This document shows, piece after piece, positions 16,792-25,251 of a stretch of DNA of 38,295 nt (the stretch's first letter is position 1; the number at the start of each line of letters is the position of its first letter). Origin of the DNA: Planctomycetota bacterium (GTDB lineage Bacteria > Planctomycetota > Planctomycetia > Pirellulales > Pirellulaceae). Under the pieces are notes generated by a model. The model saw only the letters and a program-made list of their open reading frames with translations, was not told where the DNA came from and did no database searches. The stretch covers positions 1-38,295 of the forward strand of contig CAUJKA010000106.1 in assembly GCA_963204965.1 (NCBI GenBank), read 5' to 3'. The translations under genes were made by a program, and so were the position numbers.

Positions 16792-17346
16792 ATGTCCGAA
16801 GACGCCTTACCGCAAGCCAAAAGTATCCTGTTAGTCGACGACAACATCGTACTAAGAGACCGTCTGGCACTCGCCTTTCAAGAACGAGGCTATGACGTAG
16901 TGGTTGCGGGCGGCTACGACGAAGCGGTGGCGGTGTTCACCAAACACCCTACATCGCTTGCAGTTTTGGACCTTCGAATGCCTGGAAAGCCCGGGCTGGT
17001 ACTGCTTCAGACTCTCCAGCAAATCTCGCCTGAGACCAAGTTTCTGATACTTTCGGGCTTTGGATCGATCGCGACTGCCATTGACGCAATTCGCCTGGGA
17101 GCAACGAATTTCCTGCCTAAACCGGCTGACGCTGACGATATTCTGTTGGCGTTTGCTCGCGGAGACGGCGAAGTCGACATCCCCGAGGATGAAGACGCCA
17201 TTCCCGTTCCCACGCTTGCACAGGCAGAGTGGGAACACATTCACCGGATCTTGGCGGATTGTGGCGGCAACATTTCCGAAGCCGCTCGACGACTGGGAAT
17301 TCATCGTCGTTCTTTACAGCGGAAACTGCGAAAACGAGCACCCTAG
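16792..17346 (+). CDS. regA: RegA/PrrA-type response regulator
   Basis: The protein has 184 residues. The receiver domain contains D16 and D17 (LLVDDN), phospho-acceptor D60 (AVLDLRMPG), S/T switch LILSGFGS and K at FLPKPAD. An acidic linker (EVDIPEDEDAIP) and a Fis-type helix-turn-helix (GGNISEAARRLGIHRRSLQRKLRK) follow. The size and the last helix are typical of RegA, which controls respiration and carbon or nitrogen genes in response to the quinone pool. Spacing to the kinase is 44 bp, so the two form one two-component system. Confidence 0.92.
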   Translation: MSEDALPQAKSILLVDDNIVLRDRLALAFQERGYDVVVAGGYDEAVAVFTKHPTSLAVLDLRMPGKPGLVLLQTLQQISPETKFLILSGFGSIATAIDAIRLGATNFLPKPADADDILLAFARGDGEVDIPEDEDAIPVPTLAQAEWEHIHRILADCGGNISEAARRLGIHRRSLQRKLRKRAP

Positions 17347-17796
17347 TAGCAGGCACACTCCGTGTGCCGTCCGCTGCTCTCCGTCCGCTGCTCTCCGTCC
17401 GCTGCTCTCCGAATGGAGTCCGTCAAGAAGGACGTTGTGGCGGCAGAAATCTCTTAGCACCCCTGTGCTCTACCCTGACGGAAGCTCCCCGCATTTCCCG
17501 GCATCCAGGTTCAATTCTGTACCTACATGTCCGAAAGCAGTTCAGAGCGATTCGGCAAGGCTAAAAAGTGCCATTTTTGCAAGAAAAATCACAAAAAACT
17601 TGCTCCGAATTCGCTTCAATTTGGCCTGGGAAAGCTTCGTAGATGTGGCATACTATGTCCATATCATGAATCGGCTGGTTTCTGAGCAAAGATTGCCTAC
17701 CGACCGATTTGTTCTCTTTAAATCGTGATAATGGCGGCTTCTCTACCATTGAGTCGTCGTCTACAAACTTGAGATCTAGTTGACTGGAGGATGCTT
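17347..17796. other. 450-bp gap between regA and the isomerase-like gene
   Basis: It contains the hairpin and 14-bp triplication at its left edge (17352-17410). The rest shows no supported gene or clear sigma-70 promoter; the open frame reading through it starts inside regA and is judged a shadow. Confidence 0.7.
17352..17410. repeat. short hairpin followed by three exact 14-bp units
   Basis: GGCACAC (17352-17358) pairs with GTGTGCC (17362-17368); then GTCCGCTGCTCTCC occurs three times end to end at 17369-17382, 17383-17396 and 17397-17410. It starts about 5 bp after the regA stop codon and could act as a weak transcription barrier. Confidence 0.85.
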
Positions 17797-18702
17797 GTGT
17801 ACAAAACTTTGGATACAAACCTATTGGAAATAACCGGCAGATCGACCGAAGTTATCGAATTAGCCCTTACCTACGGGTTTTCGGGCATTAATGTTGACAT
17901 GGTCGACCTTTTCAAACGTAGTCAGCGAACTTCGTATGAGAGTTCGAGCCGTTTTTTGCTGAGTTCAAAACTGCGGGTAGCTAGCTTTGCTGCACCGATC
18001 TCTTTGGACGACGACGACACCGCTTTTGCCAACAACATGAGCACCCTGGCTCAACTGGCAGAGGTCGCAGGAAAGCTTCAATCTGGCTGTGCAGTACTGA
18101 ACATTCCTACAGGTACTAACAGACTGCCTTACCACGAGTACTTCGAAGTCATTCGCAAGCGGATTGACCAAATTGCTGAAGTATTTGCCGCACACAATGT
18201 CAAGTTGGCGTTGCGATTTAGTGCGATTCCCGAAACCGAAGAGAAGCAGTTCAAGTTCGTGCGTGACGTCGAAGGCTTCGTTGCCCTAGTTCGTTCCTGC
18301 ACATCTAAGAATGTTGGAATCGTCTTGGATACTTGGAATTGGCATTTGGGTCGTGGCAAGCCATCGCAGTTGGATGACATCGGCCTGGACCGCGTTGCCA
18401 TGGTTTACATGTCGGACTGCAAAGAGGGCGTTGATCCCTCGGCGGCTACCTGTGAAGACCGCATTTTGCCTGGCGCCTCGGGGGTGATCGATAATGTCGC
18501 TTGGCTGACAAAGCTAAGTGGTAAAGACATTCCGGTTACGGCCTACGGAGTTGCCGCCAATGGAATTTCGACTCGTGATGCTTTCATTGCCCATGTGCAA
18601 GACACGATCGACGATGTCTTGGTAGCTGCTGGTGTACCTACCAACACACGAAAGCCCGAGACTTTTGTTGCCGCTGCTGCAGCTACACCTTATCGCGAGT
18701 AG
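17797..18702 (+). CDS. sugar phosphate isomerase/epimerase-like TIM barrel protein
   Basis: The protein has about 301 residues. The AP endonuclease family 2 / xylose-isomerase-like barrel shows YGFSGINVDM near residue 28, CAVLNIPTG, LALRFSAIP, VGIVLDTWNWHLG and RVAMVYMSDC. E- and H-type metal ligands of the family are only partly recognisable, for example D in LDTWNWH and D in MSDC. The substrate is unknown; a sugar or polyol is usual for the family. GGAGG at 17786-17790 touches ATG 17791, too close to work, and is ideally 6 nt from GTG 17797, so GTG is chosen. A strong terminator follows the gene, which is apparently single. Confidence 0.8.
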   Translation: MYKTLDTNLLEITGRSTEVIELALTYGFSGINVDMVDLFKRSQRTSYESSSRFLLSSKLRVASFAAPISLDDDDTAFANNMSTLAQLAEVAGKLQSGCAVLNIPTGTNRLPYHEYFEVIRKRIDQIAEVFAAHNVKLALRFSAIPETEEKQFKFVRDVEGFVALVRSCTSKNVGIVLDTWNWHLGRGKPSQLDDIGLDRVAMVYMSDCKEGVDPSAATCEDRILPGASGVIDNVAWLTKLSGKDIPVTAYGVAANGISTRDAFIAHVQDTIDDVLVAAGVPTNTRKPETFVAAAAATPYRE

Positions 18703-18741
18703 ATAGTGCGGCGCTAGTCGCCTTGAATTTCAATGCCTTTC

Positions 18742-18777
18742 ATAACCCCGTAGTTTCCACTGCGGGGTTATTTTTTT
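18742..18777 (+). terminator. rho-independent terminator
   Basis: The stem ATAACCCCG-T-AGT (18742-18754) pairs with ACT-G-CGGGGTTAT (18759-18771), 13 bp with one G-U, a 4-nt loop and seven T from 18771. It closes the isomerase-like gene. Confidence 0.92.
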
Positions 18778-18985
18778 GATAGCATTGACTTCAGTTTGCT
18801 TGCATTGATTCAGTAAGTTTGGCGATTCTCGCAGATACGCGCAAGTCAATCTTTTGCTTGCTTCCAACTGGGCCAATCTGGGTATTGTGGCCTCCGCCAA
18901 CCTCCGATTTTTAGGATAAGCGGGCGATGTATGCCTGGGATTGTCCATGATGCCTTTGCATGCAGTGGAGCGGTCGTAGGAAACA

Positions 18986-20863
18986 ATGGCGAGCGATCCA
19001 AGAATGAAACGATACTTTCATCGAAGTTTATCACTGGCCGCAATAGGTCTTGCGACTAGCCATGTCGTGGCTTGGGGCAATGATAACTTCATTCTGCAGC
19101 CGAAGATTCAATCGAACCAAGCTGCGTCGACAGGTACTGCGGCAGACGCTTCGACTCAATCGTTTAACGGCAAGCCGCAGGCGACTTCTCCTACGGTAAC
19201 TCCTACTCCGGTGACGCCTGCCTCACAACAAACCGCTCAACCAGCACCGCAGAATCAAGCGATTCGATCGACAAACGTCGTAGCACAACCATCGTTGTTA
19301 CAGCCACAGTCACCAAACGCAGCAGTAGTCGGTCAAGCAAATCAATCCAACTTCGCGCAGGCAATTGCAGAGACTCCTCCACAAACTTCGACAGTCGCGG
19401 CCAATGCAGGTCCCAGTTGGGTTAAGCGAAGTTCACGTGAACCAATCGTTGCTCAATCGAACACATCGCAATCGAACGCATGGCAACTTGCTACCAGACA
19501 AACCGGTCAACCTGCATCTGGGGTTAGTTCTTCCGCCCAGAATGCAGCGCAGCCGAATTGGAGTTCAACTCTGCCTCATTCAAATGCGAACGAACAGGGC
19601 TTCCGAGTTGTCCAATCAAGTCGATCTGACCAGCAAAGTATGGTTCAGCAGAGTCTAGTCCAGCAAAGTACCGCGCCTCAATCGATGGCATACCGAAACG
19701 AATCGAACTTCGCACAAGTCGAGCTGACGAACGCGGGGAGTTCGAGTAGGTACGTTCCTTCACTTGGATACGTCCCGCCAGCCGGCCCATCACAATCCGT
19801 CACAGCGCAAGCCGTCCCAGCACAACTCGACGACTCGCAATCCGACGCGTCACCTGGAGTCGCTGCACAGTTGGTTAGTACCGATAGAGAAACCGGATCC
19901 AATACCGAAGGCAAGATGCACTTAGCCTCTCGATTGTCGAAAAGCATCATTGGCGAACCCGCGGAAAAGAAGTTCGTCCTCTCGGGAGGATCTTCGATGG
20001 TGGGGCCAGCCGCGGTTGGTCAACAACTATCGACGCTGTTGGCAAACAGTGAGCAGTTGAGTCGACGGGGGCTATTTTTGTCGGCGCGAGAAGAGGCTGA
20101 CATGGCCCAGCTTCGTTTGGCCCGCTTCCTGGACTCGCTTAGCAACAACTATCGTAGTGAACCAGCCTTGAAAGCGGCAAAAACAGCTCTCCGCGAGGCG
20201 GCGGACTTTTCCCAAAGTCGAACTGCTGAGATTCTGCCCGAGCTGATCAACTCGCATGAAACACCCGTGCTCAAGAGCGTTGAAATAGCGAGAACTCCAC
20301 CGACGACGCTCGCTCAGTCATACTACCAATACGCTGAAAATCAACTGATCGAAGGAGCGCAGCAGCATCCTTGGTTTAGCGATATCTACTATACGATTGG
20401 AAGAACCTACCAAGCCGAAGCAGACTCGACCTCAACTGCCGATCGAGATTTACTGCGCGCGCAAGCGATTGTTTACTACCGAGCTGCCGTGACGATTCGT
20501 CCGAGCAATTCTTTGGCAACCAATCAACTAGGCTTTGTGCTCTTGCAACTCGATCGCCCGAAAGAGGCACAGGTTTCGCTTGTGGCCAGCGTTGACAGTC
20601 GGTTGGAGATTCCTGCCTTGCAAAATCTGGTCGAAGCCAGTCGTAGGCTGGGGGATCAAGCGATGCAGCAGTGGGCAATGAACGCGATTAGCCAATTGCA
20701 AAGACAGATTCCGCCCGCGTTACCAAACTCACCAGAGATACTGGAGGTTGATAACAACACGTTCCGGTCGACGACGCCCGTTGTTCCCACTTCAGGTGGC
20801 CCTGCACCTTTGACCGCCAACTCGGCCAATTCTGGTGCGAATTCCGCATCGATGGTGCGATAA
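18986..20863 (+). CDS. secreted Gln/Ser/Asn-rich protein with C-terminal TPR region
   Basis: The protein has 625 residues. A signal peptide begins at residue 7 (MKRYFHRSLSLAAIGLATSHVVAWG). The in-frame ATG 19004 would start directly there; ATG 18986 is kept because AGGA lies just upstream. Residues 30-300 are low-complexity Gln, Ser, Thr, Ala (repeats such as QQSMVQQSLVQQST). From about residue 330 on it is helical: ALREAADFSQSRTAEIL, QSYYQYAENQLIEGAQ, DIYYTIGRTYQAEA, AIVYYRAAVTIRPSNSLATNQLGFVLLQLDRPKEAQ. The last two are convincing TPR units. The stop codon is one base before the polysaccharide export gene, so it likely serves as a helper in exopolysaccharide assembly or export. Confidence 0.7.
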   Translation: MASDPRMKRYFHRSLSLAAIGLATSHVVAWGNDNFILQPKIQSNQAASTGTAADASTQSFNGKPQATSPTVTPTPVTPASQQTAQPAPQNQAIRSTNVVAQPSLLQPQSPNAAVVGQANQSNFAQAIAETPPQTSTVAANAGPSWVKRSSREPIVAQSNTSQSNAWQLATRQTGQPASGVSSSAQNAAQPNWSSTLPHSNANEQGFRVVQSSRSDQQSMVQQSLVQQSTAPQSMAYRNESNFAQVELTNAGSSSRYVPSLGYVPPAGPSQSVTAQAVPAQLDDSQSDASPGVAAQLVSTDRETGSNTEGKMHLASRLSKSIIGEPAEKKFVLSGGSSMVGPAAVGQQLSTLLANSEQLSRRGLFLSAREEADMAQLRLARFLDSLSNNYRSEPALKAAKTALREAADFSQSRTAEILPELINSHETPVLKSVEIARTPPTTLAQSYYQYAENQLIEGAQQHPWFSDIYYTIGRTYQAEADSTSTADRDLLRAQAIVYYRAAVTIRPSNSLATNQLGFVLLQLDRPKEAQVSLVASVDSRLEIPALQNLVEASRRLGDQAMQQWAMNAISQLQRQIPPALPNSPEILEVDNNTFRSTTPVVPTSGGPAPLTANSANSGANSASMVR

Positions 20864-20864
20864 A

Positions 20865-22397
20865 ATGGTCCGCATTAGATTGCTCAATCAAAAGATGAAT
20901 TGGATCAACATGAACAGTATTAGGCCTTCACGCCAACGCAACGCAGCGAGTCTTCGCGCGGTGAGTGTTTGCGTGCTGGGCATGCTGTATGCGATCAACC
21001 CGCCTGCAATTCTGGCTCAGCAACAGCAGCAACAGCAGCAACAGTCGCATCCGTCAATACAGATGTATCAGCCACAGCCCACGCAAATGCAGGCGCCATT
21101 GCAGATACAGCCACACGTGCAAATGCAGGCTCCAGTGCAGACGCAAATTCAGGCACAACCGCAAGTGCAGACGATGATGAGCGGTAATGTGCAGGTGATC
21201 GAACTTGGGCCAAACTACTTTACACAACCAAGTTGCAATTCAGGATCGTGCGCGACGGAAGGCTGTGCGGGTGGTGTTTGTGGTTACTCCGCAGATAATC
21301 CGCCAATGCAGCCCAGCGTTGCCAAGAGTCGATGTCAGCCGTGCATTCGCGCCGTCGATTGCGCAGATAACTGTGGTGGACATCAAACATGGCGTGACAT
21401 GCACGCATACAATTTTCAGCCGCTGGGGCATGGGCAATTCCAAGGTCCAGTTCGCGTTCCCGTCAATCGAGAGTATCGCGTTCGTCGCGGCGACAAGATA
21501 CAGTTCACCTATTCGAAGTTTCGCGATATTCCGACTCCAAACGAATATGTTTTGGGGATTGGTGATGAACTACAGATTACTTCCGAATCGGATGATAAGC
21601 TGAAAGTTGGCGATCTCTTAACCGGTCGCGGCGCTGCGATCATTACCGATGGAACGATTTGGTTACCACTAGTTGGTCCCGTCAAAGCGGCGGGGCTAAC
21701 GATTGAACAACTCCGACGCAATGTGGAATTGGCGTACGAAAAATACATCAACGATCCGGCGATCAGCATTCAGCCTATCAAGATCAACACACGAGCCGAT
21801 GATATCCTCGAACCGATCGATGCTCGACAAGGCGTTACCGGTGGACGTGCTCAGATCCTGACCGTCTTGGACGATGGCACCGTGCGAATGAACCGCTTGG
21901 GACCCGTGTGCGTTCAAGGGTTAACGCTGGATCAGATCAAGCGTGAAGTGAACTTGCGCTATCGTGATTTAACGTCGGGAATCTATATCGAACCAACGGT
22001 CTTTGAAACGGCGCCGCACTTCGTTTATGTCTATGGGCAAGTGGCGCAGTCCAATCGCTATCAGTTGACAGGGCCGACCACAGTCACTCAGGCTCTAGCG
22101 CTTGCCGGAGGGGTGCTCACTCGCGGAAACGCTCGCGAGATTGTGATCTTCCGACGCGCCGAAGATTGGCGATACATCGCTACTCGCGTTGATCTCAAAG
22201 GCTTGCACTTGGGTAAGGTACCAACAGCAGCGGACGAGATCGAAGTATCGGACAGTGACTTAATTATCGTCCCTGCAACACCCATCGCGAGATTTAACGA
22301 CTTTGTTGAGCAAGTCTTCCAAAAGGGTGCTTATGGCATCTTCCCGTTGGCTCAAGTTGGTTCTGGCTTTAATGCTTCAACTGCGGTTGTTCGGTAG
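20865..22397 (+). CDS. Wza-type polysaccharide export protein with SLBB domain
   Basis: The protein has 510 residues from ATG 20865, which begins one base after the stop of the TPR gene. A basic N-terminus and hydrophobic helix form a signal peptide (SLRAVSVCVLGMLYAINPPAILAQ). Then come nine Gln (52-60), a Gln/Met/Pro-rich linker, and a Cys-rich stretch (CNSGSCATEGCAGGVCGYS, CQPC, CADNC). The polysaccharide export domain begins at YVLGIGDELQIT and includes GTIWLPLVGPVKAAGLTIEQL; further copies follow (GTVRMNRLGPVCVQGLTLDQI), then an SLBB repeat (HFVYVYGQVAQSNRYQLTGPTTVTQALALAGG). It should form part of an outer-membrane or periplasmic channel for capsule or exopolysaccharide. No lipobox Cys at the expected signal position. 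Glycosyltransferases are not adjacent. Confidence 0.88.
   Translation: MVRIRLLNQKMNWINMNSIRPSRQRNAASLRAVSVCVLGMLYAINPPAILAQQQQQQQQQSHPSIQMYQPQPTQMQAPLQIQPHVQMQAPVQTQIQAQPQVQTMMSGNVQVIELGPNYFTQPSCNSGSCATEGCAGGVCGYSADNPPMQPSVAKSRCQPCIRAVDCADNCGGHQTWRDMHAYNFQPLGHGQFQGPVRVPVNREYRVRRGDKIQFTYSKFRDIPTPNEYVLGIGDELQITSESDDKLKVGDLLTGRGAAIITDGTIWLPLVGPVKAAGLTIEQLRRNVELAYEKYINDPAISIQPIKINTRADDILEPIDARQGVTGGRAQILTVLDDGTVRMNRLGPVCVQGLTLDQIKREVNLRYRDLTSGIYIEPTVFETAPHFVYVYGQVAQSNRYQLTGPTTVTQALALAGGVLTRGNAREIVIFRRAEDWRYIATRVDLKGLHLGKVPTAADEIEVSDSDLIIVPATPIARFNDFVEQVFQKGAYGIFPLAQVGSGFNASTAVVR
21018..21044 (+). repeat. CAGCAACAG x3 polyglutamine microsatellite
   Basis: 27 nt made of three CAGCAACAG units encode nine Gln inside the export protein. 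Slippage would keep the reading frame since the unit is a multiple of three. Confidence 0.9.
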
Positions 22398-23231
22398 TTG
22401 AAGTTGCACCACAGGTATCGCGGCCTTGGGATTGAGACTTCCTGAGCGTTGGCCGGCTAAGTCGACCGTGACATGCTTAAAGCCTAGTTGACGGAATCTC
22501 GCGACTAGATCGTGAGCTCGGTCAGCTTCGAAGAGCTTTGAAATCTCATTCGCCGCAACTTCGATACGAGCCAGTTCGTCATGATGGACTCGGACACGAC
22601 AATCGCGGATGTTCAACGATTGTTTGAGGTAAGACTCGGCCGCTTCCACGCGTGCAAGTCGTTCCTCGGTGACTTCGACACCATAAGCAATTCGCGAAGC
22701 CAAGCAGGGGCTGGCAGGTTTGTCTGCGATATGCAAGTTCCAAAGCGACGCCAACTGGCGAACTTGCTCTTTGCCGATTTGCAGTTCGGCCAGCGGCGCG
22801 CGCACGTTTGCATTGCGGGCAGCTTCCAATCCTGGCCGATAATCGCTTAGGTCATCGAAGTTGGTGCCTGTGATGATGATGGCCTGCGGAAAACGCGTCG
22901 CAAGGGCAGTGAAGAGGTGGCTCTTGCAGTGAAAGCATCGACGCAGGTCGTTGCGTTGGTATTCCGGGCTGAGATGTTCTTCGGGTTCAATCCAGAAGTG
23001 CTGGATGTCAAGCGTTTCAGCGACCGTCTGAGCATCGCGACGCTCTTGCTGGCTAGTTGCTGGACCGACGCCAGTAGCGGTGAAGACATTTGCCGCTGAG
23101 AGTTTGCCAGCGCAGGCTACGGTCGCGCTATCCACTCCACCGCTTAACGCCACTACGTAGTTTTGATCGGGCTGGAACCAATGAACTAGCGTATCCGCAA
23201 GAGGTTCAATCTTTGAAAGGCTTGAGTCCAT
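22377..23231 (-). CDS. larE: ATP-dependent sacrificial sulfur transferase LarE-like
   Basis: The protein has 284 residues from ATG 23231. The PP-loop SGGVDS (30-35) binds ATP; the sacrificial Cys of the LarE family corresponds to C176 in SPCLASR. RRCFHCKSHLF gives C99 and C102, so three Cys could bind an Fe-S cluster, as described for some LarE proteins. LarE adds sulfur to the pyridinium dicarboxylate nucleotide that becomes the nickel-pincer cofactor of lactate racemase; larB and larC are not seen here, so its real role is open. Only the last 21 bp overlap the convergent export gene; a possible TTG start at 23339 overlaps the upstream DUF4912 gene and is less likely. Confidence 0.9.
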   Translation of the reverse strand: MDSSLSKIEPLADTLVHWFQPDQNYVVALSGGVDSATVACAGKLSAANVFTATGVGPATSQQERRDAQTVAETLDIQHFWIEPEEHLSPEYQRNDLRRCFHCKSHLFTALATRFPQAIIITGTNFDDLSDYRPGLEAARNANVRAPLAELQIGKEQVRQLASLWNLHIADKPASPCLASRIAYGVEVTEERLARVEAAESYLKQSLNIRDCRVRVHHDELARIEVAANEISKLFEADRAHDLVARFRQLGFKHVTVDLAGQRSGSLNPKAAIPVVQLQLPNNRS

Positions 23232-23274
23232 CAGCGAATCGCGTCCATAGTGCGGGAGAGTTAGACCAAGAGTT

Positions 23275-24894
23275 CTACTCGCCCAAATCCTGTTCCTGCT
23301 CCATCGGTTCCATGATCTTAGTGTTGCGTTCAACGCCAACGACGATGGTACGTTGATGGCTACCGTCTCGCGCCACGGCGACGGCAGGAATCACTTGTCT
23401 GCGATCAGGGAAAGGCAGTCGGACGACGAATGTGCCGTCGGGACGTAATGCTACTGGTTCTTCGTTAAGCGTCAAATAGGCATCGGCAGAAGTCGATCCG
23501 TAAACAACAAGCTCAACGTCCATATCGAAATGGAATCCACCACGGCGTTGGTACATGGCGTCTGCTGCCGCGCCCAGTCGAGCTAGCGTCGGAGCGCCCA
23601 GGGAACGATTGAGTCGCTCTTCGAGAATCTCTTGAAGCTCGCCTGTTTCTCGTTCGCTGTCATACCCGCCGCTCATCGCAAAAATGCGTTCGCCTTCAGG
23701 TCCAAGGTCGGTCCAGTGCTGGTCGATTGCTTCGTTCGAACCTGCGGCTGGAGTGTGAACGATATTGCTGAGCGCGATCACGTGATAACGGCCGTTGCTA
23801 CCTAGATAGCCGACGCTCACGCGGAAGTTTGCTGGTTCGCCAGTCCAGGGGATGTACCAGTTGCGAACTCCACCGCGAATTTCAATTTCCGTTTGTACGG
23901 TCTCGGAAACCGAAGTCGCTTGGCTGTCTTCGATGCGAATCAATCGCAGTACCGGCTTGGCACCGTACCATTGTTCTGCCAGAGCTGCTTGGGAACGCTC
24001 GATAGCGCCACGAGTAATATCCCATGTTGCATGCAGCCAGAACGGGTCGCGGACGAAAATCGCAATGCGATCCTTCTGTGGTTCTTTGTCGAAAATTGGA
24101 TCGGTCGCACCAGGTGGCTTGATCATGCGTTGGCGGAAGCTGATGTCTTTCGTTGCTTCCTTCTGCAATTGCATTTCGCGGATCTTCTTCAGCACCTTTG
24201 GGTTCGTGGCCGGAACCAGTTCTTTCTTTTTCTCAACAACCTCAGCGGCCTTTTTCACTGGGACCGGTTTAGCTGGAGTCGCTTTGGCTACAGCGGTCTT
24301 TTCCAAAACTGGCTTTGTTACCGGTGCCTTGAAAGCGGTCGGCGTCTTTAAAGCGGTCGGAGCCTTAAGTGTCGTTGGAGCCTTGGTTGGAGCCAGCTTA
24401 GGTTTTTCTGCGGCTATGCGTGATGGCTTCTCAGCGGGCGTCGTAGTCTTCTTGTTTGGAGCAACAGCTACGGCAGCGATCTTGGATGAGCTGACTTTGG
24501 CCGGGCTGACTTTGGACTGGCTGCTAACTTTTACTGGGGAGCTCGTTTTGACTGTTGTGGCGGGCTTATTGGTGGTCGGAGGTTTTTTCTTGTTGACTCC
24601 CGTAGCAGTTTTCGCGGAACTTACTTTTGCAGATCCAGCTTTAGCGACCACGGGTTTTTCGACTTTTTTATTAGATTTTTTGGTAGCGACTTCGGGCTTG
24701 GCTTTGGCTGTAGTCTTAGTTGCCACAGCAGGTGTTTTCTTGGCGGCCGAGTTCGGCTTTCCGTTCTTCGTCGAGCGAGAAATTGCTTGAACTAGTTGGT
24801 CTTTGCTCAATCCGGCAATCTGGATGCCAAGTCGCTTAGCAACAGCCGCGAGTTCAGTCTTAGACTGGTTTTGAAGATTGCCTGTAGTAATCAA
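23275..24894 (-). CDS. DUF4912 protein with Rho_N-like domain and Lys/Ala/Pro linker
   Basis: The protein has 539 residues. The start is TTG 24894, supported by AGGGGA eight bases before it on this strand. Residues 6-40 (KTELAAVAKRLGIQIAGLSKDQLVQAI) form a Rho N-terminal/SAP-like helix-extended-helix, a nucleic-acid-binding fold. About 200 residues of Lys, Ala, Pro, Val, Thr repeats follow, resembling histone H1 tails. The C-terminal third is DUF4912 (RIAIFVRDPFWLHATWDI, FRVSVGYL, FAMSGGYD). Likely DNA- or RNA-associated, cytoplasmic; the function of DUF4912 is not known to me. larE lies 43 bp downstream in the same direction, so they may be cotranscribed. Confidence 0.82.
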   Translation of the reverse strand: MITTGNLQNQSKTELAAVAKRLGIQIAGLSKDQLVQAISRSTKNGKPNSAAKKTPAVATKTTAKAKPEVATKKSNKKVEKPVVAKAGSAKVSSAKTATGVNKKKPPTTNKPATTVKTSSPVKVSSQSKVSPAKVSSSKIAAVAVAPNKKTTTPAEKPSRIAAEKPKLAPTKAPTTLKAPTALKTPTAFKAPVTKPVLEKTAVAKATPAKPVPVKKAAEVVEKKKELVPATNPKVLKKIREMQLQKEATKDISFRQRMIKPPGATDPIFDKEPQKDRIAIFVRDPFWLHATWDITRGAIERSQAALAEQWYGAKPVLRLIRIEDSQATSVSETVQTEIEIRGGVRNWYIPWTGEPANFRVSVGYLGSNGRYHVIALSNIVHTPAAGSNEAIDQHWTDLGPEGERIFAMSGGYDSERETGELQEILEERLNRSLGAPTLARLGAAADAMYQRRGGFHFDMDVELVVYGSTSADAYLTLNEEPVALRPDGTFVVRLPFPDRRQVIPAVAVARDGSHQRTIVVGVERNTKIMEPMEQEQDLGE

Positions 24895-25251
24895 GATTCA
24901 AGTCCCCTGGGAGGGTATACGTGTCGACCTGTAGAATTTGTTCGAAGGTGTCGCTAAGCTGACTCCGAGTAGGAAGGCGAGATTTCGGCAAATTCTGGGC
25001 GTAGGCGACGCGATTGAGTTAACTGGAAGACCTACCGCTAATAAGGGCCAAATGACCAATACATAGTATGCAAGGGAATTCGAAATTTACTAGATTGAAC
25101 TGAATTGAAACTCTCTAGATCGCATTTTTGCTTGATTTTGTTTGAGTTATGGCTCTGGTGACGGCCTTTAGTGGGTCGTTAACTTCCCTTGCGCGTTTAG
25201 TTGTTTTGGTGCAAACGACCCCTTCTTAGTGGCTTGCCGAGGAAAATCCGT
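24895..25251. other. 357-bp divergent gap upstream of the ATP synthase operon
   Basis: It separates the divergent DUF4912 gene and atpZ and must carry promoters for both. AT-rich stretches occur around 25085-25145, but no -35/-10 pair with proper spacing stands out, and no open frame is supported. Confidence 0.6.

Noticed and set aside
17060..17728. 222-residue plus-strand open frame overlapping regA and the gap after it
   Set aside because: It starts inside regA in another frame, has no domain or start signal, and its later part runs through tandem repeats and non-coding sequence.
23852..24790. 312-residue plus-strand open frame antisense to the DUF4912 gene
   Set aside because: Its long Phe/Leu/Val/Gly-rich composition is the mirror of the Lys/Ala/Pro repeats on the minus strand; no start signal.
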